From positions 6,109,001-6,173,000 of the forward strand of contig NZ_OZ035533.1 of assembly GCF_964033635.1 (NCBI RefSeq): a stretch of DNA of 64,000 bases. Direction: 5' to 3'. The stretch is from Chitinophaga sp. MM2321. Lineage in GTDB: Bacteria > Bacteroidota > Bacteroidia > Chitinophagales > Chitinophagaceae. Position 1 is the stretch's first letter, and each line of letters opens with the position of its first letter. The position numbers and the translations under genes were made by a program. Under the pieces are notes generated by a model. The model was not told the DNA's origin. It made no database searches and saw nothing but the letters and a program-made list of their open reading frames with translations. This document shows positions 24,109 through 32,797 of this stretch, piece after piece.

Positions 24109-24999
24109 TTAGATGTCGCAAATTTGTACACCCTGTTTCAGCGAAGCAATTTTATCTGCATGGGCAGGGATAAACTCCTGTGCCACGTGGCCTTTGAAGC
24201 CGGTGTCATAAATCGCTTTCATGATGGCCGGATAGTAAAGTTCCTGTGTTTCGTCTATTTCATTGCGGCCCGGTACTCCACCGGTATGGTAATGAGCAAA
24301 GTACTGGTGGCTTTCGCGGATGTTGCGGATTACATCGCCTTCCATGATCTGCATATGATAAATATCGTAAAGGAGCTTGAAGTTCGGAGAGCCCACTGAT
24401 TTGCATAGTTCTACACCCCACGCGGTATGGTCGCATTGGTAGTCGTGGTGATCCACTTTACTGTTGAGTAGTTCCATAACGAGGACCACTTTTTTCTTTT
24501 CAGCATACCCCATAATGCGTTGGAGGCCCTTGGTGCAGTTTTCAATGCCCAGTTGCGGGTCCATGCCATTGCGGTTACCGGAAAAGCAGATCAGGTTGGT
24601 GAAGCCGGCTTTGGCGGTTTCGTCTATATGGTATTTGAAATGTTCTTCCAGCTTTTCGTGATGGGCTACCATATTGAAACCACGGGTGATGCCCCAATCG
24701 GGACTGTTGGAGGCCACCATGGCGGAAATCATGTCATGTTTCTTCAGAATGGGAAATTCTGCCGGGGCCACCAGGTCAATGGAGGGGATGCCGATTTCTT
24801 TGGCAGCCTTACAGAGTTCGTCCAATGGCATTTTATAACACCAGGCGCATACGGAGTGGTTGATTTTCCCTTTCAGGTGCTCTCCTACGGCATTGTCGTG
24901 TGCAGATACCCGGTTGGAGAGAGATGATAAAGCAGTGGATGCCAGGGCCATAGTAGCTACTTTTTTGATCATATCGCGGCGTGAGTTTTCCTCGTGCAT
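24109..24999 (-). CDS. Tat-exported TIM-barrel (hydroxypyruvate isomerase-like) protein
   Basis: 296 residues. The N-terminus ENSRRDMIKKVATMALASTALSSLS is a twin-arginine signal. The rest is an xylose-isomerase-like TIM barrel of the Hyi type: HSVCAWCYKMPLDELCKAAKEIGIPSIDLV, LICFSGNRNGM, VLVMELLNSKVDHHDYQCD, LYDIYHMQIMEGD, YFAHYHTGGVPGRNEID and HVAQEFIPAHAD. Conserved acidic and His metal ligands (E in VMELL, D in LLYDIYH, H in AHYHTGG, E in QEF) appear present, so it could be an active isomerase. The sugar-like substrate is unknown. Folding before export would fit a metal cofactor loaded in the cytoplasm. Confidence 0.84.
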   Translation of the reverse strand: MHEENSRRDMIKKVATMALASTALSSLSNRVSAHDNAVGEHLKGKINHSVCAWCYKMPLDELCKAAKEIGIPSIDLVAPAEFPILKKHDMISAMVASNSPDWGITRGFNMVAHHEKLEEHFKYHIDETAKAGFTNLICFSGNRNGMDPQLGIENCTKGLQRIMGYAEKKKVVLVMELLNSKVDHHDYQCDHTAWGVELCKSVGSPNFKLLYDIYHMQIMEGDVIRNIRESHQYFAHYHTGGVPGRNEIDETQELYYPAIMKAIYDTGFKGHVAQEFIPAHADKIASLKQGVQICDI

Positions 25000-25216
25000 A
25001 AAGTGAGTGCTTTTTAAATTGAGATCAATTTAGCTGAAATAACGCGGAGTTGCAAGCCCAGGGGTTGCAAATTATCCCGGATTTACGTGGATATACGGAA
25101 TTTATGTTTTGCATAGATCTGGCTGCGCTCCCACCGCGGAAATAAAGTAATTTGCAGGTAGATTTTATACTTTGGTAAGTAATTTGTTTATAGGTATTGA
25201 AAAAGCGGAGGTGGAT

Positions 25217-25498
25217 ATGGAAAAGAAATATACTCCCAGTTTGTGGATCTGTATCTTAATGGATCTTATAGGATGCGCCAGTTACGCATTTCCTGTTTTA
25301 GGCGACGTGAGTGATCTTGTATGGGCGCCCATTTCGGCCATTATTTTCTATCGCATGTTTGGCGGTTCACTCGGTACTTTCGGAAGTGTTTTCAATTTTC
25401 TGGAGGAACTGTTCCCCGGAACAGATATCATTCCTTCCTTTACGCTCGCTTGGGCATTGAAAAGGATATGGGCTGGAAGAAGAACCATGTCCATTTAG
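25217..25498 (+). CDS. Small membrane protein of unknown function
   Basis: 93 residues from the ATG at 25217, which has a GGAGGTGG stretch just upstream; an earlier start at 25172 lacks one. Two or three hydrophobic segments are seen (LWICILMDLIGCASYAFPVL, DLVWAPISAIIFYRMF, DIIPSFTLAWALKRI). No family is recognised with confidence. The MDLIGCASY and FYRMFGG pieces are conserved-looking in Bacteroidota membrane proteins of this size, as far as I recall. Its stop codon lies inside the left arm of an inverted repeat. Confidence 0.7.
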   Translation: MEKKYTPSLWICILMDLIGCASYAFPVLGDVSDLVWAPISAIIFYRMFGGSLGTFGSVFNFLEELFPGTDIIPSFTLAWALKRIWAGRRTMSI

Positions 25499-25595
25499 GG
25501 ATTTTTTGATTTACGGATTTAGTTATTTTGTTTCAGTGGTATATCTTATTTTGAAACAAAATAACTAAATCCGTAAATCAAAAAATTCCTAAATG
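25492..25595. repeat. Near-perfect 44-bp inverted repeat (GATTTTTTGATTT family)
   Basis: Arms 25492-25535 and 25552-25595 match at 43 of 44 positions (CATTTAGGGATTTTTTGATT...). The centre is 16 bases. It lies between the convergent genes ending at 25498 and 25598 and includes the stop codon of the first. Confidence 0.93.
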
Positions 25596-25597
25596 TT

Positions 25598-28459
25598 TTA
25601 GAATCTTCCCGGTCTTCCCATTCCACCACCTCTGGGCATACCCATCCGCATGCCCCTGTTCTCTCCTCCTTTTGTATTTCCACCGAATTTATTCAGGAAG
25701 TAAGTGAAGCTTACCATAAAATATTGTTGCAGTACATTGGTCTGTACATCTTCAATATAGTTATCGTTTACATTCCGGGAAACACTCACATATTGTCTCA
25801 ACAGGTCGAAGCCCTGGATCTTGAACATCCCTTGTTTTTTAGGAAATACATACTTTGATATATTGGCATTCCACATAGTGGAGGTCAGGTTGTATCCTGC
25901 TGCACGACCCCTGTTCAGCGTAGTGGTAACATCACTGCCCAGCATAAAACCATAGGGCAGATTAATGTTGAAATCCAGGTTGGCGCTATAGTCCAGGTAG
26001 TTGGTATTATTGGTTTGCTTTAACGTATACCTCGTAGAGTTATAGCTCACACTTCCTCCTACCGATACATCCAGCAATTCTTTGTACATATAGTTTACGC
26101 TGGCAGATTGCGACAGCTGTAATTTATTAACGTAGTTAAGCAAGCCGTTGGTAATGTTTACATCGCGGCCGTAGCTGACGGAGGTTCCTGTATTCAGGTT
26201 CTGACCAGGTGTTTGCGACAGCGGGATGGAATTATGCACCATACCCCGCACATTGTAATAACCATTTACGTTTACCGGTTTACTGATTTGTCTACCGAGA
26301 CTATCGAGAACTGTAGAGTTGATAATTTTATTACTCCCGAATGAGCCGGTAAGGGAGGTAAATAAACCCCGGTAAGTGATGTTGTTAAACTGGTTATATC
26401 GTATGTTCAGGCTGTTGTTGTACGCCGGTTTCAGGTCGGGGTTACCCAACTGAATGTACAGCGGATTACTGTTGTCCGGTACTGGTTGCAATTGCTGTAC
26501 AGTAGGCTGCTGCGTAGCACCGTTGTAGTTAATACGTAAGCGTTTGTTTTTAGCGAATGTATAGTTGAAAGATGCATTCGGTGAAAAGTTAACGGTACGC
26601 TGTTGTATGAGGCTGTCCTGTTGTGTTCTGAAGGAGTGTGTTATATTATCCAGGTTGTTAAAAAGAATATTTACACCCAGTGAGTAGTCATATTTCAGTT
26701 TAATGGTGCGTAGGGCAAGACCTGTCCGTTGGTTCAGTGTACTATTGGTGAAAGCGTTGCTCAGTGAGTCGTTCAGCTTGTCGTAGGTATCTTTGCCATC
26801 ATTAAAATCATACGTATATTTTGTACTGTTGCTGTTATATTTTGTAAGACCATAATTCACTTCCAGGTAGCGGTCTTTAAACAGCGGCTCTGTGTAAGTC
26901 AGGTTTATACCGGCGTTGCGGCTGGTAGTGTTGATGTCGTTGCGTTGATTGAAGACGGTTGTATTTTGTGAGCCGTCTGCATTAAAGAAAGTGGTGTTTG
27001 ATTTATTATAATTCTCCTGATCGCTGATGTTGTTGTTATAGCTGAAGTTGGCACTGAGTGAGCGCCCTGGCTTTTTGAACCGCTTTCTGAACAAGAGGTT
27101 ACCACCGAGGTTCTGCATGTTGCCATGACCGTCGTTAAAGGAAGTGCCTTTGTTTACTGTATCCTTGTTGTTATTTAAAGACTGATAGTCGCTCATGGAA
27201 TAGCTGTTCCCGTTGGTAAAAGAATACGTGGGGGAAAAGATCAGCGAGTGCATGGAATCTATCTTATACTCTACCCTTGCAGCTATACGGTTATTGCTGT
27301 TATCTGTCTGTGATGCCGAGGTATTGTTATAGTACGAGCTGGAGTCTGCCAGGAAATTCTGACGGGCACTTTTTTGCGCGACATCCGTTTTAGTATCATT
27401 GTAAAAATAGCTGCCGTTGACGGTCAGTTTTGGGCTAAAGTCCTGGTTGAAGTTAAGACCGGCGTTCCAGTTGCGGGTGATACCACTGCCACTACTGCCG
27501 CCCAGGTTTTGTTGTATGGAGTTACCGCCTCCGCCGCCACGGCCACCACCACCTCCTCGTCCACCGCCACCACCGCCGCCACTGAAGCTTATCTGATCCT
27601 GTGCGGTGTAGCCCATATTGTTGACGTTGTTGCCACCAGCGAGCAGTGATATCTTCTGGCTGGCGTTGAAGCGGTTAAGGCTGAGTGATCCGCCGAAACG
27701 GTCATCTGTTCCATAGCCCGCGGTAGCGCGGCCAAAGACGCCTTTATTTTTATCTTTTTTGATAACAATATTGATGGCTTTTTCTGTTTGCCCGTCATCA
27801 ATTTGGGTGAACTCTGCCTGATCAGATTTTTTATCGATCAGCTGTACTTTATCGATGATGTTGGCGGGCAGGTTTTTGGTGGCGAGCTTGGGATCATTTC
27901 CAAAAAATGGTTTGCCATCTACCAGTACCCGGGTAACGGTTTCGCCCTGGGCGGTAATAACGCCGTCTTTATCTACGGTTACGCCGGGGAGTTTTTTGAG
28001 CAGGTCTTCTACTACTGCATTTTCGCGGGTTTTGAAGGCATCTGCATTAAATTCAAGGGTATCTTTTTTAACTACAATGGGTGGTTTTTCGTCCAGTATT
28101 TCTACGGTGTTGAGGTCAACGCCTTTGAGTTCCATCGTGATATTACCGAGGGATACCTGTTTATTGTCAGCATTGATCTGTATGGGTTTATTGATGGCTT
28201 TGTAGCCGAGGAAGCTGATGTAGAGCCGGTATGCGCCGTCAGCTACGCCGTCGATTTCAAAATCTCCTTTGTCATTTGTCAATGCGGTATTGGCAACCGT
28301 AGAATCTTTTGCATGCAGCAATACGATGGTAGCAGCAGGCATAGCTTCTTTGGTCTTCTGGTCTGTCAGTTGGCCTTTGATCTTTCCTTGTGGCGTTTGG
28401 GCCTGGGCATGTAAGATGCCCAAACCCAGTACCAGCAATAGTTTTATAATTTTCTTCAT
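25598..28459 (-). CDS. CarboxypepD_reg-like / outer-membrane beta-barrel protein
   Basis: 953 residues with a signal peptide (MKKIIKLLLVLGLGILHAQA). Residues ~25-105 are a carboxypeptidase regulatory-like domain (GKIKGQLTDQKTKEAMPAATIVLLHAKDST). Residues ~120-240 are a plug-like domain (AVVEDLLKKLPGVTVDKDGVITAQGETVTRVLVDGKPFFGNDPKLATKNLPAN). The remainder is a long beta-barrel of the OMP_b-brl_3 type. A glycine-rich insert lies at residues ~290-312, and the C-terminus is Gly/Arg/Met-rich. It is probably an outer-membrane receptor or transporter, substrate unknown. It follows a GLPGLI gene in one operon, divergent from a two-component system. Confidence 0.9.
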   Translation of the reverse strand: MKKIIKLLLVLGLGILHAQAQTPQGKIKGQLTDQKTKEAMPAATIVLLHAKDSTVANTALTNDKGDFEIDGVADGAYRLYISFLGYKAINKPIQINADNKQVSLGNITMELKGVDLNTVEILDEKPPIVVKKDTLEFNADAFKTRENAVVEDLLKKLPGVTVDKDGVITAQGETVTRVLVDGKPFFGNDPKLATKNLPANIIDKVQLIDKKSDQAEFTQIDDGQTEKAINIVIKKDKNKGVFGRATAGYGTDDRFGGSLSLNRFNASQKISLLAGGNNVNNMGYTAQDQISFSGGGGGGGRGGGGGRGGGGGNSIQQNLGGSSGSGITRNWNAGLNFNQDFSPKLTVNGSYFYNDTKTDVAQKSARQNFLADSSSYYNNTSASQTDNSNNRIAARVEYKIDSMHSLIFSPTYSFTNGNSYSMSDYQSLNNNKDTVNKGTSFNDGHGNMQNLGGNLLFRKRFKKPGRSLSANFSYNNNISDQENYNKSNTTFFNADGSQNTTVFNQRNDINTTSRNAGINLTYTEPLFKDRYLEVNYGLTKYNSNSTKYTYDFNDGKDTYDKLNDSLSNAFTNSTLNQRTGLALRTIKLKYDYSLGVNILFNNLDNITHSFRTQQDSLIQQRTVNFSPNASFNYTFAKNKRLRINYNGATQQPTVQQLQPVPDNSNPLYIQLGNPDLKPAYNNSLNIRYNQFNNITYRGLFTSLTGSFGSNKIINSTVLDSLGRQISKPVNVNGYYNVRGMVHNSIPLSQTPGQNLNTGTSVSYGRDVNITNGLLNYVNKLQLSQSASVNYMYKELLDVSVGGSVSYNSTRYTLKQTNNTNYLDYSANLDFNINLPYGFMLGSDVTTTLNRGRAAGYNLTSTMWNANISKYVFPKKQGMFKIQGFDLLRQYVSVSRNVNDNYIEDVQTNVLQQYFMVSFTYFLNKFGGNTKGGENRGMRMGMPRGGGMGRPGRF

Positions 28460-28497
28460 AATAAGATTAACAGAAAAAGGTAAGATAGAAGAATTAT

Positions 28498-29265
28498 TTA
28501 CTGTTGTGGTTGACGTTTACGAAATTTCTCCATCTCCTGTTTTCTGATCTCTCTCATTTGTTCCTGGCTTACTTTTTCTGCGCCGGCAGGTATATTAAGA
28601 TCTGCATCTGTGACTGCTTTCAGGCTCACATTTTTTGCAACAAAAGAGCGTTTGCTGCCTTCGGCAGATAATACTACAGCTTTGCTTTCCGGTAATAAAC
28701 CATTTATCGGCGAAAAGCTGAACGGGAGATCGGTGGTATACCATACGGTGTAAGTGTCGTCTTTCAACTGTATGGTTGCTTTTTTGCAGGCATATCCTGC
28801 TATTTTCTTTGTTTTATCTCCGGGTTTGCTATTGGTGCCTATGAGAAAATCTTCTTCTGTGTAATATGTTTTCTTATCATCACCGAAGGTGGAAAAAACC
28901 TGTTGATATTTTTTATTTGCCAGGTCGATGTATTGCGCATTGTTTCCACGGCCGCCCATTCCCATCCGGCGCGGGCCTTGTGCGGAGCTGTCGCGCCGTT
29001 GTCTTTGTGGTCTTCTGTCGCCAAAATCAGGACGCTCAGTAGCCAGTTTGCCGACGTTGTTGTTAAACGTAAAGGTTTGTTTAAAAGTGATCACATCAGG
29101 TCTTTCTGATGCATCGTCGCCATCGCGCTGGAAGCCGCGCATGCGGTTGGGGTCTGTTTTAGCAGTTACTTCGTATTCAATTACACCCGACTGCTGTGCA
29201 AACAGCGGCTGAGTAAAAGGCAGCAGTGCTGCCGCGGTAAATATAAAGCTGGATAGATGTTTCAT
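28498..29265 (-). CDS. GLPGLI family protein
   Basis: 255 residues with a signal peptide (MKHLSSFIFTAAALLPFTQPLFA). Family features are GVIEYEVTAKTDP at the start of the mature protein, GDKTKKIAGYACKKATIQL, DTYTVWYTTDLPFSFSP and NGLLPESKAVVLS, the last matching the eponymous motif loosely. GLPGLI proteins are periplasmic, usually encoded next to outer-membrane barrels; their function is not established. Here the gene leads the operon and is 38 bases before the barrel gene. A basic Gly/Arg stretch (RPQRQRRDSSAQGPRRMGMG) sits near residue 90. Confidence 0.88.
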   Translation of the reverse strand: MKHLSSFIFTAAALLPFTQPLFAQQSGVIEYEVTAKTDPNRMRGFQRDGDDASERPDVITFKQTFTFNNNVGKLATERPDFGDRRPQRQRRDSSAQGPRRMGMGGRGNNAQYIDLANKKYQQVFSTFGDDKKTYYTEEDFLIGTNSKPGDKTKKIAGYACKKATIQLKDDTYTVWYTTDLPFSFSPINGLLPESKAVVLSAEGSKRSFVAKNVSLKAVTDADLNIPAGAEKVSQEQMREIRKQEMEKFRKRQPQQ

Positions 29266-29329
29266 AATATTCTTTTTTTATACAAAAGTCCCTCTTCCGT
29301 GCCGGTTTTTAGGTTAAAAAGCTTTATTT

Positions 29330-29409
29330 ACTGTTATTTACTGTTAATACTTACTTTCTACCGTTAATCTTCCTTATTTACTGTTAATTACTGTTAAGTA
29401 TTTATTCCC
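29330..29409. promoter_or_regulatory. 10-bp-phased ACTGTTA repeat array
   Basis: Copies of ACTGTTA(A/T)T start at 29330, 29340, 29380 and 29390, with ACCGTTAATC at 29360. Degenerate units fall in the same register at 29350 and 29370. The array therefore holds seven units with a 10-bp step, all facing one side of the helix. It sits midway between the barrel/GLPGLI operon and the kinase gene. An OmpR-family regulator such as that encoded at 30914 is the obvious candidate binder. Confidence 0.7.
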
Positions 29410-29426
29410 TTTCCGGGTGGAATGGA

Positions 29427-29434
29427 TAGTTTTG
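29427..29434 (+). promoter_or_regulatory. -7 element TAGTTTTG for the kinase gene
   Basis: TAGTTTTG fits TAnnTTTG and lies 20 bases before the kinase ATG. The repeat array ends about 30 bases upstream of it. Confidence 0.5.
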
Positions 29435-29454
29435 TAAGGATATAAAGAATATTA

Positions 29455-30891
29455 ATGCGACAACGAATCATCAACATCCTTATCCTCATGTCGAGCTGTA
29501 TCCTGGGAATATTTCTTTTCCAGGGGTACTGGTTATATAATTCCTATCGTATACGTGAGGAGCAGTTTAATAAAGAGATCAATGAGGCGTTGCGTTCGGC
29601 GGTATTCAGCCGGCAGTTTGCAGACGTGCACCGGCAGTTTTCGGATGTGCGCGGATATGCGCGTTACTACAGCAGGGAGAAGGATTCTGCCAGGGCGAAA
29701 TTACTGGTAAAAGGCAAGCATCAGCTAAGGATGCGTGGCGGCAACACACCGCTACCTGATAGTCTGCGGGAGGATTCCGTTAATTTACCGGGAGATATTC
29801 CGGCGCGCATTTATGCAGATACCCTTGCACGGCAGATCTCTGAATTTCTGATCACCAACACCCATAATGATAGCATCAATTTAAAAAAACTGGACTCTAT
29901 TTTTCGTGGTGAACTCAACAACCGGCAGATTGCCACTTCTTATCGCCTGGATACTTTTCACATGAATTACAGGGGATTTGAAAGAGAGAGCTTCCGCGAC
30001 AGCATCCGGCGGAGAGTGCCCCGGCAAACATCGAAGGTACCTTTTAACCCGGCCAGCAACCTGTTTGTACAAGCCAGCTTTGATTCACCGTTACAGTTCA
30101 TTTTACAGAAAATGATCTGGACATTACTCACCTCGGTGGTGTTGCTGGTGCTTACTACGCTTTGCTTCGTTTATATGTTGCGTACCATCCTGAAGCAAAA
30201 GAAATTGTCGGAAGTTAAGAACGACTTTATCAATAACATGACGCATGAGCTTAAAACGCCGATTGCTACCGTTTCTGCAGCAGTAGAAGCTATGCAGAAC
30301 TTTAATGCACTCAGCGATCAGCGTAAAACACAGGCTTACCTGGATATCTCCAAAAATGAACTGCAACGTTTATCTGACCTGGTGGAAAAAGTATTGCATA
30401 TTGCAGCGGAAGAGAAAGAGGATATTGAACTGTTCAAAGAAGAGACTGATCTGAATGAAGTGATTGATTATATCCTCTCCAGTCATCAGTTGAAAGCAAC
30501 AAAACCATTGCAGTTACGGTTTGACAATAATTTATCCGGAGAAACCGTATTCGTGGATAAAACGCATTTGTCCAACGCGATCAATAACCTGGTGGATAAT
30601 GCCATCAAATATTCGCGGGACCAGGTACAGCTGTATATCCAGTGCAAGGTGGAAAACGGGGAGTTAAAGATCAGGGTAAAGGATAGTGGTATCGGCATCC
30701 CCAGGATTTACCAGGAGAATATTTTTGATAAATTTTTCAGGGTACCTACCGGAGATCTGCACAATGTAAAAGGCTTCGGACTGGGTTTAAGTTATGTAAA
30801 GAAAATCGTTGAAATGCATGGGGGAACTATCCGGGTGCATAGCGAACAGGATAAGGGCACAGAATTTATCATTTCTATTCCAACAGCATAA
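29455..30891 (+). CDS. Sensor histidine kinase
   Basis: 478 residues. Membrane segments are at ~7-27 and ~222-244, enclosing a ~195-residue periplasmic sensor of unknown type. The kinase core follows: H264 in NNMTHELKTPIATVSAA, N-box AINNLVDNAIKYS, G1 VKDSGIGIP, F-box FDKFFRVP and G2 GFGLGLSYV. All the catalytic boxes are intact. It should phosphorylate the response regulator 22 bases downstream. It is divergent from an outer-membrane barrel/GLPGLI operon, a frequent Bacteroidota arrangement. Confidence 0.94.
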   Translation: MRQRIINILILMSSCILGIFLFQGYWLYNSYRIREEQFNKEINEALRSAVFSRQFADVHRQFSDVRGYARYYSREKDSARAKLLVKGKHQLRMRGGNTPLPDSLREDSVNLPGDIPARIYADTLARQISEFLITNTHNDSINLKKLDSIFRGELNNRQIATSYRLDTFHMNYRGFERESFRDSIRRRVPRQTSKVPFNPASNLFVQASFDSPLQFILQKMIWTLLTSVVLLVLTTLCFVYMLRTILKQKKLSEVKNDFINNMTHELKTPIATVSAAVEAMQNFNALSDQRKTQAYLDISKNELQRLSDLVEKVLHIAAEEKEDIELFKEETDLNEVIDYILSSHQLKATKPLQLRFDNNLSGETVFVDKTHLSNAINNLVDNAIKYSRDQVQLYIQCKVENGELKIRVKDSGIGIPRIYQENIFDKFFRVPTGDLHNVKGFGLGLSYVKKIVEMHGGTIRVHSEQDKGTEFIISIPTA

Positions 30892-30913
30892 GTGAGGTTT
30901 TAAAAATTAGGTT

Positions 30914-31600
30914 ATGGCAAAAGTATTACTGATAGAAGATGAGTTGCAGCTGGGTCAGATCGTAAAAGACAGCCTGGAAATGAGGGGTTTTGAGATGCTG
31001 TATGCATCAGACGGGAAAGAGGGCCTGCGTCTTTATCAGCAGGAGCATCCCGATGTGGTGGTACTTGATATTATGATGCCCAACATGGACGGGTTTACCG
31101 TAACCGCCGAGATCCGCAAGCTGGATAAATTTACGCCGATCATCTATCTCACCGCAAAATCGCAGACAGCAGATGTGGTAAAAGGCTTCGAGCTCGGGGG
31201 CAATGACTACCTGAAAAAGCCTTTCAGTATGGATGAACTGATTGTACGTATCAAGGCGTTGCTGAAACGTTTCAGTGACCATCCGGCCGTGCGGGAAATG
31301 GAAGAAGGCTCTGTGGTGATAGGACAATACATCTTTAACTACGCCAAGCAAACGCTTACCCGCAATAATACCACCGAGTTTCTCTCCCACCGGGAGGCGG
31401 AAATACTGCGCCGGCTGTACGATAATAAAAACGATGTGATGGAACGGAAAAAAGTGCTACTGGACCTTTGGGGAGATGATAATTTTTTCAATGCCCGGAG
31501 CATGGATGTTTTTATTACGAAGCTGCGCCGTTATCTGAAAGAAGACACCCGTGTACAGATCGTGAATATCAGGGGTGTTGGATATAAGCTGATTTTTTAG
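30914..31600 (+). CDS. OmpR-family response regulator
   Basis: 228 residues. The receiver domain spans 1-120 with phospho-acceptor D52 (VVVLDIMMPNMDG), acidic pair E8-D9 and Lys in YLTAKSQ. The C-terminal winged helix spans ~130-225 (TEFLSHREAEILRRLYDN, RSMDVFITKLRRYLKEDTRVQIVNIRGVGYKL). It is coded 22 bases after its kinase and is presumably phosphorylated by it. The phased repeat array before the kinase is the probable operator, which would give autoregulation and control of the barrel operon. Confidence 0.95.
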   Translation: MAKVLLIEDELQLGQIVKDSLEMRGFEMLYASDGKEGLRLYQQEHPDVVVLDIMMPNMDGFTVTAEIRKLDKFTPIIYLTAKSQTADVVKGFELGGNDYLKKPFSMDELIVRIKALLKRFSDHPAVREMEEGSVVIGQYIFNYAKQTLTRNNTTEFLSHREAEILRRLYDNKNDVMERKKVLLDLWGDDNFFNARSMDVFITKLRRYLKEDTRVQIVNIRGVGYKLIF

Positions 31601-31654
31601 CCGTTACGGCAGCTGTAATTCCCTGAAGGCGACTTCCATAATTAATTTATGGCT

Positions 31655-31662
31655 TATCTTTG
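31655..31662 (+). promoter_or_regulatory. -7 element TATCTTTG very close to pheS
   Basis: TATCTTTG fits TAnnTTTG but ends only six bases before the pheS ATG, so the message may be leaderless or nearly so. No -33 box is evident. Confidence 0.4.
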
Positions 31663-31668
31663 TTCTTT

Positions 31669-32697
31669 ATGGAACAGTTAGTACAGCAAATAGCAACTTA
31701 TAAACAGGAAATAGCGGCTTTTACGCCCGCAAACGCGGCCGATCTGGAACAATACCGCATAAAATTTCTGGGTACAAAAGGTATCGTGAAAGCCCTGTTT
31801 GGGGAAATGAAGCAGGTACCTAACGACCGTAAGAAAGAATTCGGACAGATCCTGAATGAATTCAAGCAACTGGCAGAATCGCGCTACGATCAGTTTGGTG
31901 AGCTGAAAGAAGCTACCGGCGCGGATACTTCAGCTGTTGATTATACATTGCCGGAAGCACCGCACAGGCTGGGCACCCGCCATCCTATCAGCCTGGTACG
32001 GAACAAAATTATCCGCATTTTTGAACGCCTCGGCTTTACCATTGCAGACGGACCGGAAATTGAAGATGACTGGCACAACTTTACTGCATTGAACCTGCCG
32101 GAAAACCATCCTGCGCGTGATATGCAGGATACCTTCTTTATCAGCAAGAATCCTGACTGGCTGTTACGTACACAAACATCTTCCGCCCAGGTAAGGGTGA
32201 TGGAACAAGGCAAACTGCCTATCCGTATCATCAGCCCGGGAAGAGTATACCGCAACGAAACCATTTCTGCCCGTGCACACTGCTTCTTCCACCAGGTAGA
32301 AGGATTGTATATAGATGAAAATGTATCGTTTGCAGACCTGAAACAAACGCTTTACCATTTTGTGAAAGAGATGTTTGGCGAAAATACAGGGATCCGCTTC
32401 CGTCCTTCCTACTTTCCTTTTACAGAGCCCAGCGCAGAAATGGATATATCCTGTTTTATTTGCGGCGGTACCGGATGTTCCGTATGTAAACAAACCGGCT
32501 GGGTGGAAATATTAGGTTGTGGTATGGTGCACCCCAAAGTATTGGCCAACTGCGGCATAGATCCGGAGAAATATACTGGTTTTGCCTTTGGTATGGGGAT
32601 AGAACGTATTACCATGCTGAAGTACCAGATCAAGGACTTACGCCTGTTCTCCGAGAACGACACCCGTTTCCTGGAGCAATTCCAGGGAGCAGTGTAA
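31669..32697 (+). CDS. pheS: Phenylalanyl-tRNA synthetase alpha subunit
   Basis: 342 residues from the ATG at 31669; the frame also opens at a TTG three codons earlier. The N-terminal coiled-coil tRNA-binding arm covers ~1-85 and the class II catalytic core ~100-340. Motifs seen are RHPISLVRNKIIRIFERLGF, HPARDMQDTFF, LLRTQTSSAQVRVM, YRNETISARAHCFFHQVEGLY (motif 2) and GFAFGMGIERITML (motif 3). A CxxC pair of clusters (CFICGGTGCSVC) sits before motif 3. It charges tRNA-Phe as an alpha2-beta2 enzyme; pheT is not in the window. Confidence 0.97.
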   Translation: MEQLVQQIATYKQEIAAFTPANAADLEQYRIKFLGTKGIVKALFGEMKQVPNDRKKEFGQILNEFKQLAESRYDQFGELKEATGADTSAVDYTLPEAPHRLGTRHPISLVRNKIIRIFERLGFTIADGPEIEDDWHNFTALNLPENHPARDMQDTFFISKNPDWLLRTQTSSAQVRVMEQGKLPIRIISPGRVYRNETISARAHCFFHQVEGLYIDENVSFADLKQTLYHFVKEMFGENTGIRFRPSYFPFTEPSAEMDISCFICGGTGCSVCKQTGWVEILGCGMVHPKVLANCGIDPEKYTGFAFGMGIERITMLKYQIKDLRLFSENDTRFLEQFQGAV

Positions 32698-32699
32698 AT

Positions 32700-32797
32700 A
32701 TTTTGGAATTTTTTGATTTGCGATTTGGTTCCGGGATACATCCAACGCTGGAGTTTAAATCAAAAAATTCCAAAATCAGCAAATCCCAAAATCCTCC
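32700..32797. repeat. AT-rich inverted repeat after pheS
   Basis: Perfect 20-bp arms (ATTTTGGAATTTTTTGATTT; 32700-32719 and 32757-32776) with a 37-base centre. CAGCAAATCCCAAAATCC follows. It belongs to the GATTTTTTGATTT family but lies between two same-strand genes. Confidence 0.85.

Noticed and set aside
27522..27591. Possible CRISPR-like repeat
   Set aside because: The repeats are 3-base codon runs for glycine without spacers.
27374..27649. Thr/Ala-rich plus-strand frame
   Set aside because: It is the complement of the Gly-rich DNA repeat in the barrel gene; low complexity only.
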